From Chitinophagia bacterium (GTDB taxonomy: Bacteria; Bacteroidota; Bacteroidia; Chitinophagales; Chitinophagaceae), in NCBI GenBank assembly GCA_009922495.1, contig RFVQ01000003.1, positions 1 through 34,511 on the forward strand: a stretch of 34,511 bases of DNA, read 5' to 3'. The position numbers were made by a program, and so were the translations under genes. Positions 25,097 through 33,456 of the stretch are shown piece by piece; within the stretch, counting starts at the first letter, position 1, and each line of letters opens with the position of its first letter. The notes under the pieces are model-generated. The model did not search any database. It was given only the letters and a program-made list of their open reading frames with translations, and had not been told where the DNA came from.

Positions 25097-26728
25097 TTAT
25101 TCTGGCTGAAGAAAGGGATAACGATAATCCTTGGGTGGATCGAAGGTTTCCTTGACAGTCCTGACACTGAGCCAACGGTAAAGGTTGATCTGGAAACCTG
25201 CCTTGTCATTCGTACCAGAGGCCCTTCCACCACCAAATGGTTGCTGGCCCACTACCGCTCCGGTAGGCTTGTCATTGATATAAAAATTACCGGCTGAATG
25301 CTTCAGTTTTTTAGTTGCCTCATCGATTGCTGTTCTGTCCTGTGAAAGGATAGAACCCGTTAGCGCATAGGGTGAGGTTTGGTCCACCATCTCCAGTGTC
25401 TCTGAAAATTTCTTATCAGCATAAACATAAATGGTGAGAACAGGTCCAAAGATCTCTTCGCACATGGTCACATATTTAGGATCCATGGCCTCTATCACAG
25501 TGGGTTCGATGAAATATCCTTTTGATTTATCAGTATTTCCCCCTGCAATAATCTTTACTTTGGAAGATCTCTTGGCCGCATCGATATAAGACTTGATCTT
25601 GGTGAAGGACTTTTCATCGATAACTGCAGTGATGAAATTGGAGAAATCCTCCACAGAACCCATTTTAAAACTCTTAATGCCTGCAATCATCTTCTTTTTG
25701 ACAGCAGACGCCAGATTGGAGGGAATATAAGCCCTTGAGGCGGCAGAACATTTTTGTCCCTGGAATTCAAAGGCACCCCTTAGCAAGGCTGTAGCCACTA
25801 CATCTGGGTCAGCAGAAGGATGAACCATCACAAAATCCTTTCCTCCAGTCTCTCCCACTATCCTTGGATAGGACCTGTATTTATTGATATTCTCACCGAT
25901 GGTCTTCCACATTTGGTTAAAGACTCCGGTGGAACCGGTGAAATGTACACCCGCAAACTGAGGATGGGAGAAACAGATATTTCCCAAAACAGGTCCATCC
26001 ACATATACCAGGTTGATCACGCCATCTGGTAATCCTGCTTCTTTCATGATGCGCATGAACATTTGAGCAGAATAAACCTGGGTATTGGCACACTTCCATA
26101 CCACTGTATTGCCGCAAAGTGCTGCCGAGGCGGGAAGATTTCCACCAATGGCAGTAAAATTAAACGGTGTTACCGCAAGAACAAACCCTTCGAGCGGCCT
26201 GTACTCAAGCCTATTGTGCATGCCCGGAGCACTGATGGGCTGTTGTTTGTAGATCTCACTCAGAAAGTGGACATTGAACCTGAGAAAATCGATTAGTTCA
26301 CAGGCGGCATCGATTTCAGCCTGGAATACATTTTTGCTTTGACCGAGCATGGTCGTGGCATTCATATAAGGTCTGTATCGTCCGGCAATGAGATCTGCAG
26401 CTTTTAAAAAAATGGCAGCCCTGCTTTCCCAGGGCATCGATTCCCAACCCGACTTGGCAGCCAAGGCTGCTTCTATCGCCATTTTAACATGTTTGGCATC
26501 CCCACAATGGAATTGGCCCAGCAGGTGTCCATGTTCGTGGGGAGGACGAATATCCATTTTTTTGCTGGTCCTTACTTCTTTTCCACCAATATACATGGGA
26601 ACATCCAGGACAGTTGATTTCAGCTCCTGAATGACTTCTTTCAATCGGTTCCTTTCTGGTGAGCCTGGAACATATGACAATACCGGTTCATTGACAGGCA
26701 TGGGCAAACTATAGTGTCCGTTATTCAT
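25097..26728 (-). CDS. pruA: L-glutamate gamma-semialdehyde (1-pyrroline-5-carboxylate) dehydrogenase
   Basis: This 543-residue aldehyde dehydrogenase oxidises glutamate semialdehyde to glutamate with NAD, the second step of proline use. Its size and sequence resemble the stand-alone mitochondrial type (ALDH4A1) rather than the bifunctional PutA. Visible are GFVLAVTPFNFTAIGGNLPA, the glutamate region RIVGETGGKDFVMVH, the catalytic Cys in FQGQKCSAASRAYIP, CEEIFGPVLTIYVY, and the C-terminal GQQPFGGGRASGTNDKAG. It follows prfB by 10 nt and precedes pyrR by 32 nt. The proline dehydrogenase partner is not in the window. Confidence 0.96.
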   Translation of the reverse strand: MNNGHYSLPMPVNEPVLSYVPGSPERNRLKEVIQELKSTVLDVPMYIGGKEVRTSKKMDIRPPHEHGHLLGQFHCGDAKHVKMAIEAALAAKSGWESMPWESRAAIFLKAADLIAGRYRPYMNATTMLGQSKNVFQAEIDAACELIDFLRFNVHFLSEIYKQQPISAPGMHNRLEYRPLEGFVLAVTPFNFTAIGGNLPASAALCGNTVVWKCANTQVYSAQMFMRIMKEAGLPDGVINLVYVDGPVLGNICFSHPQFAGVHFTGSTGVFNQMWKTIGENINKYRSYPRIVGETGGKDFVMVHPSADPDVVATALLRGAFEFQGQKCSAASRAYIPSNLASAVKKKMIAGIKSFKMGSVEDFSNFITAVIDEKSFTKIKSYIDAAKRSSKVKIIAGGNTDKSKGYFIEPTVIEAMDPKYVTMCEEIFGPVLTIYVYADKKFSETLEMVDQTSPYALTGSILSQDRTAIDEATKKLKHSAGNFYINDKPTGAVVGQQPFGGGRASGTNDKAGFQINLYRWLSVRTVKETFDPPKDYRYPFLQPE

Positions 26729-26738
26729 GATATAATTT

Positions 26739-27831
26739 TTAAGAAACGTTTTCTTTTTCCATCATCAAATAAGCTTTGATGAATCCATCCAACTCACCAT
26801 CCATCACCGGTTGCACATTGCCTACCTCATAATCGGTTCGATGGTCTTTGATCATTTTATAGGGATGGAATACATAGCTTCGGATCTGGCTGCCCCATTC
26901 AATCTTCTTCTTGTTGGCATTGTTGGCATTTTTCAACTCCTCTCTTTTCCTCATCTCCTCTTCATAAAGCTTACTCTTCAACATCTTGAGCGCCTTCTCC
27001 CTGTTTTCACCCTGCGTTCTTGCCTGTTGACACTCAACAATGATACCGCTGGGAATATGTTTCAATCTAACAGCAGTCTCAACCTTGTTTACGTTCTGCC
27101 CCCCTTTACCACCTGACCGATAGAATTCCCATTCCAGATCAGCCGGGCTCACTTCAATCTCAATCGAATCATCCACCAAAGGATATACATATATCGATGC
27201 AAAAGAGGTATGCCTACGGGCATTGCTGTCAAACGGAGAAATCCTGACCAAACGGTGTACACCGTTTTCAGCCTTTAAAAATCCATACGCAAAAGGACCA
27301 TCAAATTGCAATACGGCAGATTTGATACCTGCTCCATCCCCATCCTGCCAGTCCAGCTCTGTTACGGTCCAACCTTGCTTATCGCCGTACATGCGGTACA
27401 TCCTTGCCAACATTTCTGCCCAATCCTGGCTTTCTGTGCCACCGGCACCGGAATTGATCTGCAAAACTGCTGGTAATTCATCTTCGGGTTGATTGAGGGT
27501 GCTTTTGAATTCTGCTTCTTCCAAAGAGGAAATGGCTTTGTCATTGGCGGCCTTTACTTCTTCTTCCGTGCATTCCCCTTCCTTCCAGAACTCGAATAAA
27601 ACAACCAGGTCCTCGACACTGTCGACGGTTGACTGAAACAAGTTCAGCCAGTACTCATTCAACTTGATGTTTTTGAGAATTTCAGTTGCACGCTTGTTAT
27701 CATCCCAAAATCCGGGAGAAAGCGACTTTTGTTTGTCCTCGTTTACCTTATATTGTCGGTTCTCGACGTCAAAGAAACCTCCTCAAGACAGAAAGGCGGT
27801 CTCTCATAGATTTTATTTGTTCAATTGTCAT
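26739..27831 (-). CDS. prfB: Peptide chain release factor 2, expressed by programmed +1 frameshift
   Basis: RF2 ends translation at UGA and UAA. The ORF track shows only the second part, from a TTG at 27662. Upstream I read a 20-codon first part from the ATG at 27831 ([20 protein letters not shown]) ending at an in-frame TGA (27771-27769), then +1 to GAC (27770-27768) and [13 protein letters not shown] onward without break. The joined protein has about 363 residues, normal for RF2. The stop-recognition tripeptide SPF ([15 protein letters not shown]) and the catalytic GGQ ([11 protein letters not shown]) are both present. The frameshift lets RF2 level control its own synthesis. It is the first gene of the run into pruA, with a short leader and a possible -7 element. 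Confidence 0.97.
27768..27783 (-). promoter_or_regulatory. prfB programmed +1 frameshift site
   Basis: Minus-strand AGGAGGTTTCTTTGAC contains a Shine-Dalgarno-like AGGAGG, 3 nt spacing, the slippery CTT and the TGA stop followed by C. Both the spacing and the CTT-TGA-C context equal the E. coli site. Slow termination at TGA by RF2 allows the tRNA-Leu on CTT to slip to TTT. Confidence 0.95.
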
Positions 27832-27838
27832 AACGGGG

Positions 27839-27846
27839 CAAAATTA
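27839..27846 (-). promoter_or_regulatory. Possible -7 element before prfB
   Basis: Minus-strand TAATTTTG matches TAnnTTTG and lies 7 nt before the prfB ATG. No clear -33 TTG occurs at 19-21 nt. A start this close implies an almost leaderless transcript. Read by eye. Confidence 0.35.
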
Positions 27847-27900
27847 CTTCAATTCAAGCAATTGCTACCTATTTTATCAGTGGCAAGAACCAATACTGCC

Positions 27901-27908
27901 TAATTTTG
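27901..27908 (+). promoter_or_regulatory. Possible -7 element before the DUF2452 fusion gene
   Basis: TAATTTTG on the plus strand lies 10 nt before the ATG at 27919. The 87-nt divergent region between prfB and this gene thus holds one such element facing each way. The -33 element is not clear. Confidence 0.35.
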
Positions 27909-27918
27909 TTGTTGTAAC

Positions 27919-28710
27919 ATGATCCAAGCATATAATTTTCTTTTTTCCTGGCAGCTTTTTCCTGAAAAAGGGACCTATGAAAAAGGAGAAAGACCCAAAT
28001 CCGGCATTTACAAACTTAGCTCGGCGGGCGAACGCAACCATCTCCGTGTTGAAATGAACTGGGTCACTTTGGAAAACCTTGCCTTCGAAGCAGCCTATAC
28101 TGTTTTGGCAGACGGACAAAAAAATGCCATGCTGGATGGTGCGATCGCATCTGAAGCAATTGTCAATTTCATTGACAGCATCAATCTCGAAATTCAATTG
28201 TTTTTAGAAAAAGAGGGAGTCTTGGCCATACACCATGAGATCATGCCCAATGGATTCCTCAAAGTGACTGAAAAAGGATATCTGGAGAATGGGGATCCCT
28301 ATACCAATGTATCGGTATACCACAAGCAAATGAGTGTTCTTCCGTATTCAAGCTCTGTTTCAGGTGCGGTAATCAAGCCAACTGAAGAAGGGATGATTCG
28401 GCACAAGGCCCTTACCGCCATGGAAGAACAGACCAACATGCAATTGGCCCAGATCCGCCAACAAATTGAATTGCTTGCTCTACAAGCCCAGGAAATTCAA
28501 AAGAGAAAAGAGCTTTCTGAGTTGATTTACAATGCAAAACTGAGCTTTACTCCAGTAATAGGTCAGGTATATTATTTGTACGAACGCAAAGAAAATACTT
28601 ATTTTTTATCAATGGTCAGCCCCAAAGAATGGGGCTCCTCAGGACCCTTTAAAAAATGTACCGCCGCTGTCAAGTTGTTGGCTGATCATACCTGGATGGA
28701 AATCATATAA
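27919..28710 (+). CDS. DUF2452 domain protein with an additional N-terminal domain
   Basis: The 263-residue protein has two parts. The C-terminal part (about 165-263) fits DUF2452: an amphipathic helix with IRQQIELLALQAQEI, then NAKLSFTPVIGQVYYLYER, SMVSPKEWGSS and a final LLADHTWMEI. The N-terminal part (about 1-150) has alternating strands (GTYEKGERPKSGIYKL, LRVEMNWV, GVLAIHHEIMPNGFLKV, YTNVSVYHK) suggestive of a small beta barrel, perhaps lipocalin-like, which I cannot assign. There is no signal peptide or membrane segment. It stands alone, divergent from prfB, with its own terminator downstream. Function is unknown. Confidence 0.75.
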   Translation: MIQAYNFLFSWQLFPEKGTYEKGERPKSGIYKLSSAGERNHLRVEMNWVTLENLAFEAAYTVLADGQKNAMLDGAIASEAIVNFIDSINLEIQLFLEKEGVLAIHHEIMPNGFLKVTEKGYLENGDPYTNVSVYHKQMSVLPYSSSVSGAVIKPTEEGMIRHKALTAMEEQTNMQLAQIRQQIELLALQAQEIQKRKELSELIYNAKLSFTPVIGQVYYLYERKENTYFLSMVSPKEWGSSGPFKKCTAAVKLLADHTWMEII

Positions 28711-28740
28711 AAAAGGCTCCCGAGTGGGAGCCTTTTTTAT
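28707..28740. terminator. Symmetric rho-independent terminator between the DUF2452 gene and dnaK
   Basis: GGCTCCC-GAGT-GGGAGCC forms a GC-rich hairpin with an A-run before it and a T-run after it, so it works from both directions. It begins inside the stop region of the DUF2452 gene (+) and lies 19 nt beyond the dnaK stop (-). Confidence 0.92.
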
Positions 28741-28759
28741 TTTTCTGTGAACCATCAGC

Positions 28760-30658
28760 TTATTTCACCTCTTCAAACTCTGCATCCGTGACATCTTCAG
28801 CGCCTTTGTTGGCTCCTTGTGCCTGTCCATCGCCACCTTCCGGTTGTGCTTGTCCCTGGGTTGCGTTGTACATATCTTGACTGGCTGCCATCCAGGCATC
28901 ATTGAGTTCATTGGTCGCTGCATCAATGGCGGCTATATCCTGCAATTTGTGGGCCTCTTTTACCTTTGCCAGTGCAGTCTCTATCACCGCTTTTTTCTCG
29001 GCAGGGATCTTTTCACCAAACTCTTTCAATTGCTTTTCAGTCTGGAACACCAAACCATCAGCAGCATTCAGCTTGTCGATTTTCTCCCTGGCTTCCTTAT
29101 CCGTTGACTCATTGGCTTTTGCCTCCGCCTTCATCTTTTCAATTTCCTCTTTGGTCAGGCCACTACCCGCTTCAATCCTGATCTTTTGTTCCTTGCCAGT
29201 GCCTTTGTCCTTAGCGCTGACATTCATGATACCATTGGCATCAACATCGAAAGTCACTTCGATCTGGGGCACGCCTCTTGGAGCCGGTGGGATATTGTCT
29301 AAATTGAAGATACCCAGGGTCTTGTTCTGATTGGCCATCGGACGCTCACCCTGCAATACATGAATCTGAACACCTGGCTGGTTGTCTGCAGCTGTGGAGA
29401 ATGTTTCAGATTTTTTCGTAGGAATGGTCGTATTGGATGGGATCAAAACTGTCATCACCCCTCCCAATGTTTCTATACCCAATCCCAATGGCGTAACGTC
29501 CAGCAAAAGAACATCCTTTACCTCACCGGTCAAGACGGCACCCTGAACACCTGCACCAATGGCTACGGCTTCATCCGGATTTACGCTCTTGTTGGGTTTC
29601 TTTCCAAAAAACTTTTCAACGATCTCCTGAACCTTGGGTATGCGGGTGGAACCCCCTACCAGGATCACTTCATCAATCTCAGAGGCGCTCATTCCAGCAT
29701 CTTTTAATGCCTGCTCACAAGGCCTCAGACAACGTTCAAAGAGGCTATCTGCCACTTGCTCGAATTTGGCTCTTGTCAGTTTCTTGACCAGGTGTTTGGG
29801 TACACCGTCAATTGCGGTGATATAGGGAAGATTGATTTCAGTTTCAGATGAGGACGAAAGCTCTATCTTGGCTTTTTCCGCAGCTTCTTTCAAGCGCTGC
29901 AAGGCCATTGGGTCTTTTCTCAGGTCTACATTCTCATCCTGCTTGAATTCATCTGCCAACCAGTCCATGATCACTTTGTCAAAATCATCGCCCCCAAGGT
30001 GCGTGTCTCCATTGGTTGATTTCACTTCAAACACGCCATCTCCCAACTCTAAAACAGAAACATCGAAGGTACCGCCACCCAGATCGAATACGGCGATCTT
30101 GCTGTCAACATTCTTCTTATCCAAGCCATAAGCCAAGGCAGCCGCCGTTGGTTCATTGATGATACGACGAACATTCAGACCTGCAATTTCTCCGGCTTCT
30201 TTGGTTGCCTGACGCTGGGCATCATTGAAATATGCTGGCACTGTAACAACCGCCTCATTCACTTCGTGGCCCAGGTAGTCTTCGGCAACTTTTTTCATTT
30301 TCTGAAGCACCATCGCGCTGATCTCCTGAGGGGTATACAACCTGCCGTCAATGTCTATCCTTACGGTATTATTGTCACCTTTGGCAACATTATAGCTCCA
30401 ATGCTTGATCTCTTCTGTTACTTCATCAAATCTTCTTCCCATGAATCTTTTTACAGAGGTAATCGTATTGATGGGATTGGTGATGGCCTGACGCTTGGCT
30501 GGATCTCCCACTTTGCGCTCACCATTCTTGAGGAATGCTACAACACTCGGAGTGGTTCTTCTGCCCTCGTCATTGGCGATCACAACGGGTTCATTGCCTT
30601 CCATTACAGAGACACAGCTGTTGGTCGTACCAAGGTCAATTCCAATGATTTTTGCCAT
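28760..30658 (-). CDS. dnaK: Chaperone protein DnaK (Hsp70)
   Basis: The 632-residue protein is a full-length ATP-dependent Hsp70. The N-terminus has the phosphate loop [12 protein letters not shown], then [31 protein letters not shown] and [14 protein letters not shown]. The substrate-binding domain follows with [17 protein letters not shown], and the helical lid ends in a Gly/Gln-rich tail and DAEFEEVK. It normally works with DnaJ and GrpE; neither gene is adjacent. The 139 nt upstream contain no CIRCE element, so HrcA-type control is not indicated. A terminator lies downstream. Confidence 0.98.
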   Translation of the reverse strand: MAKIIGIDLGTTNSCVSVMEGNEPVVIANDEGRRTTPSVVAFLKNGERKVGDPAKRQAITNPINTITSVKRFMGRRFDEVTEEIKHWSYNVAKGDNNTVRIDIDGRLYTPQEISAMVLQKMKKVAEDYLGHEVNEAVVTVPAYFNDAQRQATKEAGEIAGLNVRRIINEPTAAALAYGLDKKNVDSKIAVFDLGGGTFDVSVLELGDGVFEVKSTNGDTHLGGDDFDKVIMDWLADEFKQDENVDLRKDPMALQRLKEAAEKAKIELSSSSETEINLPYITAIDGVPKHLVKKLTRAKFEQVADSLFERCLRPCEQALKDAGMSASEIDEVILVGGSTRIPKVQEIVEKFFGKKPNKSVNPDEAVAIGAGVQGAVLTGEVKDVLLLDVTPLGLGIETLGGVMTVLIPSNTTIPTKKSETFSTAADNQPGVQIHVLQGERPMANQNKTLGIFNLDNIPPAPRGVPQIEVTFDVDANGIMNVSAKDKGTGKEQKIRIEAGSGLTKEEIEKMKAEAKANESTDKEAREKIDKLNAADGLVFQTEKQLKEFGEKIPAEKKAVIETALAKVKEAHKLQDIAAIDAATNELNDAWMAASQDMYNATQGQAQPEGGDGQAQGANKGAEDVTDAEFEEVK

Positions 30659-30690
30659 ATTCTAGATTTTAGATACCTAATTCAAGCAAT

Positions 30691-30725
30691 TGACATGCCT
30701 GTCTGAAAATCAGGAAATCTTGTCA
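30691..30725. promoter_or_regulatory. Imperfect dyad upstream of dnaK
   Basis: TGACA-tg-CCTG and CAGG-aaatct-TGTCA form an imperfect inverted repeat around a 9-nt centre, 33 nt before the dnaK ATG. It could be an operator or a leader hairpin. The halves are unequally spaced, so chance is a real possibility. The rest of the 139-nt gap shows no TAnnTTTG match. Confidence 0.25.
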
Positions 30726-30797
30726 GTTATCGACATAAATGGGTGACAAAGAGTGGGTTAAATGATAAAAAAACGACAATAATGACATGTAAACAGC

Positions 30798-31781
30798 CTA
30801 AAATAACCCTTTTGCCAAGATATCGGCAACGATCAGGTCTGCATGCTCCCTCGAATTTTCAATGAACCATTTGTTGGTTTTCAACCCCCCGCAGACCACT
30901 CCAGCCAAGTAAAGACCCTCAACATGGGTCATCATGGTGGCAGGGTCATGAACAGGCGTTGAAAATTCATCATTGCCAATGAGAATTCCCATCGACTGCA
31001 AAAACGGGAAGTCAGGCAGGTATCCTGTCATGGCCAGCACAAAATCATTGGGAAGGGTGATCACCTTGCCATCTTCCTGCAAAACATCTACCTCACCCTC
31101 CCGGATGGCCGTGAGGGTGGAATTAAAATATGCCCGAATGGACCCTTCTTTGATCCTGTTTTCAATATCCGGACGGATCCAGTATTTTACCGAGTCTCTA
31201 ATTTGTTCATCCCTGATGATCATGGTCACTTCTGCCCCTTTTCGCCAAGTTTCCATGGCAACATCCACAGCAGAATTGGCTGCCCCTACGACTACAATTT
31301 TTTGTCCGAAATATACGTGTGGATCCTTGTAGTAATGATGCACTTTGGAAAGAGATTCTCCTGGTATGTTGAGAAGGTTGGGAATGTCAAAGAAACCAGT
31401 AGATAAAATGACCTTGGAAGCGTGGTAGGTGGATTTATCAGTTTTTATTTCGAAACCGTCTGAAAGCTTGTTGACATTTTTGACCTGCTCAAATAGCGCA
31501 ATATTCAATTTCCAATGCAACGCTACCCTTCTGTAATATTCCAATGCCTCAGAACGGGTGGGCTTGGGTCCATGAGAAATAAAAGGCACTTCTCCAATTT
31601 CCAGGCGATCGGAAGTTGAAAAAAAAGTCATGTTGACAGGATAGTGGTAAATGGAATTGACAAGGGTACCCTTCTCGATGATCCTATGGCTCAGTCCATT
31701 CCTCTTACAGGCAATTCCACAAGCCAAACCAATTGGGCCACCTCCAATGATCAAAACATCAATGTTCTCCGTACCATTCAT
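30798..31781 (-). CDS. ypdA: YpdA-type FAD/NAD(P)-dependent oxidoreductase (putative bacillithiol disulfide reductase)
   Basis: The 327-residue protein has two dinucleotide-binding motifs: GGGPIGLACG near residue 13 (FAD) and VVVGAANSAVDVAME near 165 (NAD(P)). It also has STGFFDIPN, AMTGYLPDFPFL and the C-terminal FAD-contacting GLYLAGVVCGGLKTNKWFIENSR. It lacks the CxxC pair of thioredoxin reductase, as expected of YpdA. YpdA reduces oxidised bacillithiol in Firmicutes, and many Bacteroidota carry both YpdA and bacillithiol synthesis genes. The start ATG directly abuts the GtrA stop, so the two are cotranscribed. Substrate is inferred from the family. Confidence 0.88.
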   Translation of the reverse strand: MNGTENIDVLIIGGGPIGLACGIACKRNGLSHRIIEKGTLVNSIYHYPVNMTFFSTSDRLEIGEVPFISHGPKPTRSEALEYYRRVALHWKLNIALFEQVKNVNKLSDGFEIKTDKSTYHASKVILSTGFFDIPNLLNIPGESLSKVHHYYKDPHVYFGQKIVVVGAANSAVDVAMETWRKGAEVTMIIRDEQIRDSVKYWIRPDIENRIKEGSIRAYFNSTLTAIREGEVDVLQEDGKVITLPNDFVLAMTGYLPDFPFLQSMGILIGNDEFSTPVHDPATMMTHVEGLYLAGVVCGGLKTNKWFIENSREHADLIVADILAKGLF

Positions 31782-32267
31782 CTAATCAATGCTTGTCTTG
31801 GGAGTTTTGAAACTAAAATGCTTTTGGGCCATATAGCTGAAACCCACAACAAAAAAAGTTGTGATGATCTTGGAAACAGTTGGAAAAAAATGCATCCTTT
31901 CCACCAGTATCTTCAGAAACACATAATTCAAGAACAAACTGACGCATACTGAAAGAAAATAGCGAAACAATTGTATTCGCCCTTTTAGATAGGAATCCTG
32001 AAAGACGATGAATCTCATCAACAGGAAACCGACAGGAAAACTTATGAGAAATGCCATGAGAAAGGCCGCTATATGAGGACTCACCACTAAAAATGAAAGT
32101 TCTACCATTTGCTTTCTCAGAATGAAATGATAACTGACAAAAAATAGCAGAATATCAAATACGGTATTGGCCCCACCACAAGCAGCATACCTGAAGGTAG
32201 TTTTGTCCATGAATCGCCTGAAAAAAGGGTAGAAAAAATCCAGCACCCCCTCGATTGTCTTTCTCAA
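31782..32267 (-). CDS. GtrA family membrane protein
   Basis: The 161-residue protein has four predicted membrane helices, beginning after TTFRYAACGGANTVFDILLF, the GtrA family start. Members are thought to move lipid-linked sugars across the inner membrane or to assist such transfer. The only start that includes the N-terminal LDFFYPFFRRFMDK stretch, which I recall as usual in Bacteroidota homologues, is a TTG at 32267, with an in-frame TAG two codons before it. The ATG at 32210 would give a shorter form. It lies 10 nt after the GNAT gene and abuts ypdA. Confidence 0.88.
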   Translation of the reverse strand: MRKTIEGVLDFFYPFFRRFMDKTTFRYAACGGANTVFDILLFFVSYHFILRKQMVELSFLVVSPHIAAFLMAFLISFPVGFLLMRFIVFQDSYLKGRIQLFRYFLSVCVSLFLNYVFLKILVERMHFFPTVSKIITTFFVVGFSYMAQKHFSFKTPKTSID

Positions 32268-32277
32268 CCTCTATAAT

Positions 32278-33402
32278 TTAAAAGATACGATGATAGGTAA
32301 TATGTTTTTTGGCAAAGGTAGCACCGATATTTTCGTGCAAAGCCATCATTTTGTTGTTAAAATCACCTACCCATGACAATTCCAGTTCTTCATATTGGTT
32401 GAGGGGGTGTACGTATTCCTGCAATTTCATGAAAAGACAGGATTCAAGTCCCATGTTCTGGTACTTTTGCTTTGTTCCCATGATCACACATCTCATTCTT
32501 TTGTGTTTGACTGTCATTTTGTTCCACAAGAACTTGAGCTTTCCCCAAAGGTCCAATTTACCATTCAGGTTATGTATCAACTCGTTGGTATCAGGAAGAA
32601 TCATGACAAAAGAAACCGGTTCGTCATTTGCAGTATAAGCAAATAGTATAAGATTGGGATCCATCACAGGCTTTATCTTTCTGATGGTTTCTGCAATGGT
32701 TTCATCGACCACGGGAGTGAAATTTTCAAAATTGATCCAGGCATCATTGTAGATTTCTTTGAAATCTGTTGCATACTTGGCAATGTTGTTCAGGTCCAAT
32801 GGGCGAACTTTGAAGCCATTCCTTTTTTCAACCCAGGATGAAATCTTTTTCACTCGTTCAGGCAATCCCTTTTTTACATCGATCTTGTTGGATATCTGTT
32901 CGAACCGAACTTTGAAACCATGGTTTTCAAAAAGTGTTTTGTAATAGGGAGGATTGTAGTTCATCCCATAAAAAGGACCCGTAAATCCTTCCACCAAAAG
33001 TCCCCACCAAGTGTCGGTTTCACCAAAATTAATGGGGCCATTCATGGCTTTCATTCCTTGTTCAGATAACCATTTACTGGCTTGGTTGAAAAGCAAATTG
33101 GCAGCATCCTGATCATTGATGCATTCAAAAAATCCACAACCACCGGTAGGTATATTTTCCTTATACGCTTTCTTTTCATTGATGAAGGCAGCAATTCGCC
33201 CAATTGTCTGACCCTGGTCATTTATGAGTACCCAACGGGTACATTTTCCAAAATTGAAAAAATTATTCTTGGAAGGATCGAAAACCGATTCAATATCATT
33301 TAACAATGGACAAACCCATTGAGGATCATTTTTGTAAATCTCAAAAGGGAGTTCCAGGAATTTTTTAATGCTTTCTTTATTGGCTACTTCAACTATTCTC
33401 AT
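32278..33402 (-). CDS. GNAT-fold acetyltransferase-like protein of unknown function
   Basis: The 374-residue protein begins MRIVEVANKESIKKFLELPF, followed by YKNDPQWVCPL, GRIAAFINEKK, GPINFGETDTWWGLLVEG and GMNYNPPYY, phrases I know from a widespread, uncharacterised GNAT-related family in Bacteroidota (YghO-like). The C-terminal half contains a second GNAT-like region with SFVMILPDTNE and TKQKYQNMGLESCLF, in which the usual acetyl-CoA loop QxxGxG/A appears as YQNMGLES. There is no signal peptide. It is the first gene of the run into GtrA and ypdA, with a plausible promoter just upstream. Substrate is unknown. Confidence 0.78.
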   Translation of the reverse strand: MRIVEVANKESIKKFLELPFEIYKNDPQWVCPLLNDIESVFDPSKNNFFNFGKCTRWVLINDQGQTIGRIAAFINEKKAYKENIPTGGCGFFECINDQDAANLLFNQASKWLSEQGMKAMNGPINFGETDTWWGLLVEGFTGPFYGMNYNPPYYKTLFENHGFKVRFEQISNKIDVKKGLPERVKKISSWVEKRNGFKVRPLDLNNIAKYATDFKEIYNDAWINFENFTPVVDETIAETIRKIKPVMDPNLILFAYTANDEPVSFVMILPDTNELIHNLNGKLDLWGKLKFLWNKMTVKHKRMRCVIMGTKQKYQNMGLESCLFMKLQEYVHPLNQYEELELSWVGDFNNKMMALHENIGATFAKKHITYHRIF

Positions 33403-33419
33403 GTAGAATGTTCAAAAAT

Positions 33420-33448
33420 CAAAATTATCAATAAACTATCAAAGCAAA
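33420..33448 (-). promoter_or_regulatory. Putative promoter of the GNAT-GtrA-ypdA run
   Basis: On the minus strand, TTTG (33448-33445) and TAATTTTG (33427-33420) are separated by 17 nt, near the Bacteroidota -33/-7 pattern. The -7 element is 17 nt before the ATG at 33402. Confidence 0.45.
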
Positions 33449-33456
33449 AGACCGGT

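Noticed and set aside
26739-27662. prfB as a 307-residue protein starting at TTG 27662
   Set aside because: The N-terminal RF2 domain continues upstream through the +1 frameshift to an ATG at 27831.
28902-29330. 142-residue plus-strand ORF inside dnaK
   Set aside because: Antisense shadow of the DnaK lid and substrate-binding region.
30659-30797. CIRCE element before dnaK
   Set aside because: No TTAGCACTC/GAGTGCTAA pair is present; GAGTGGG alone is not enough.
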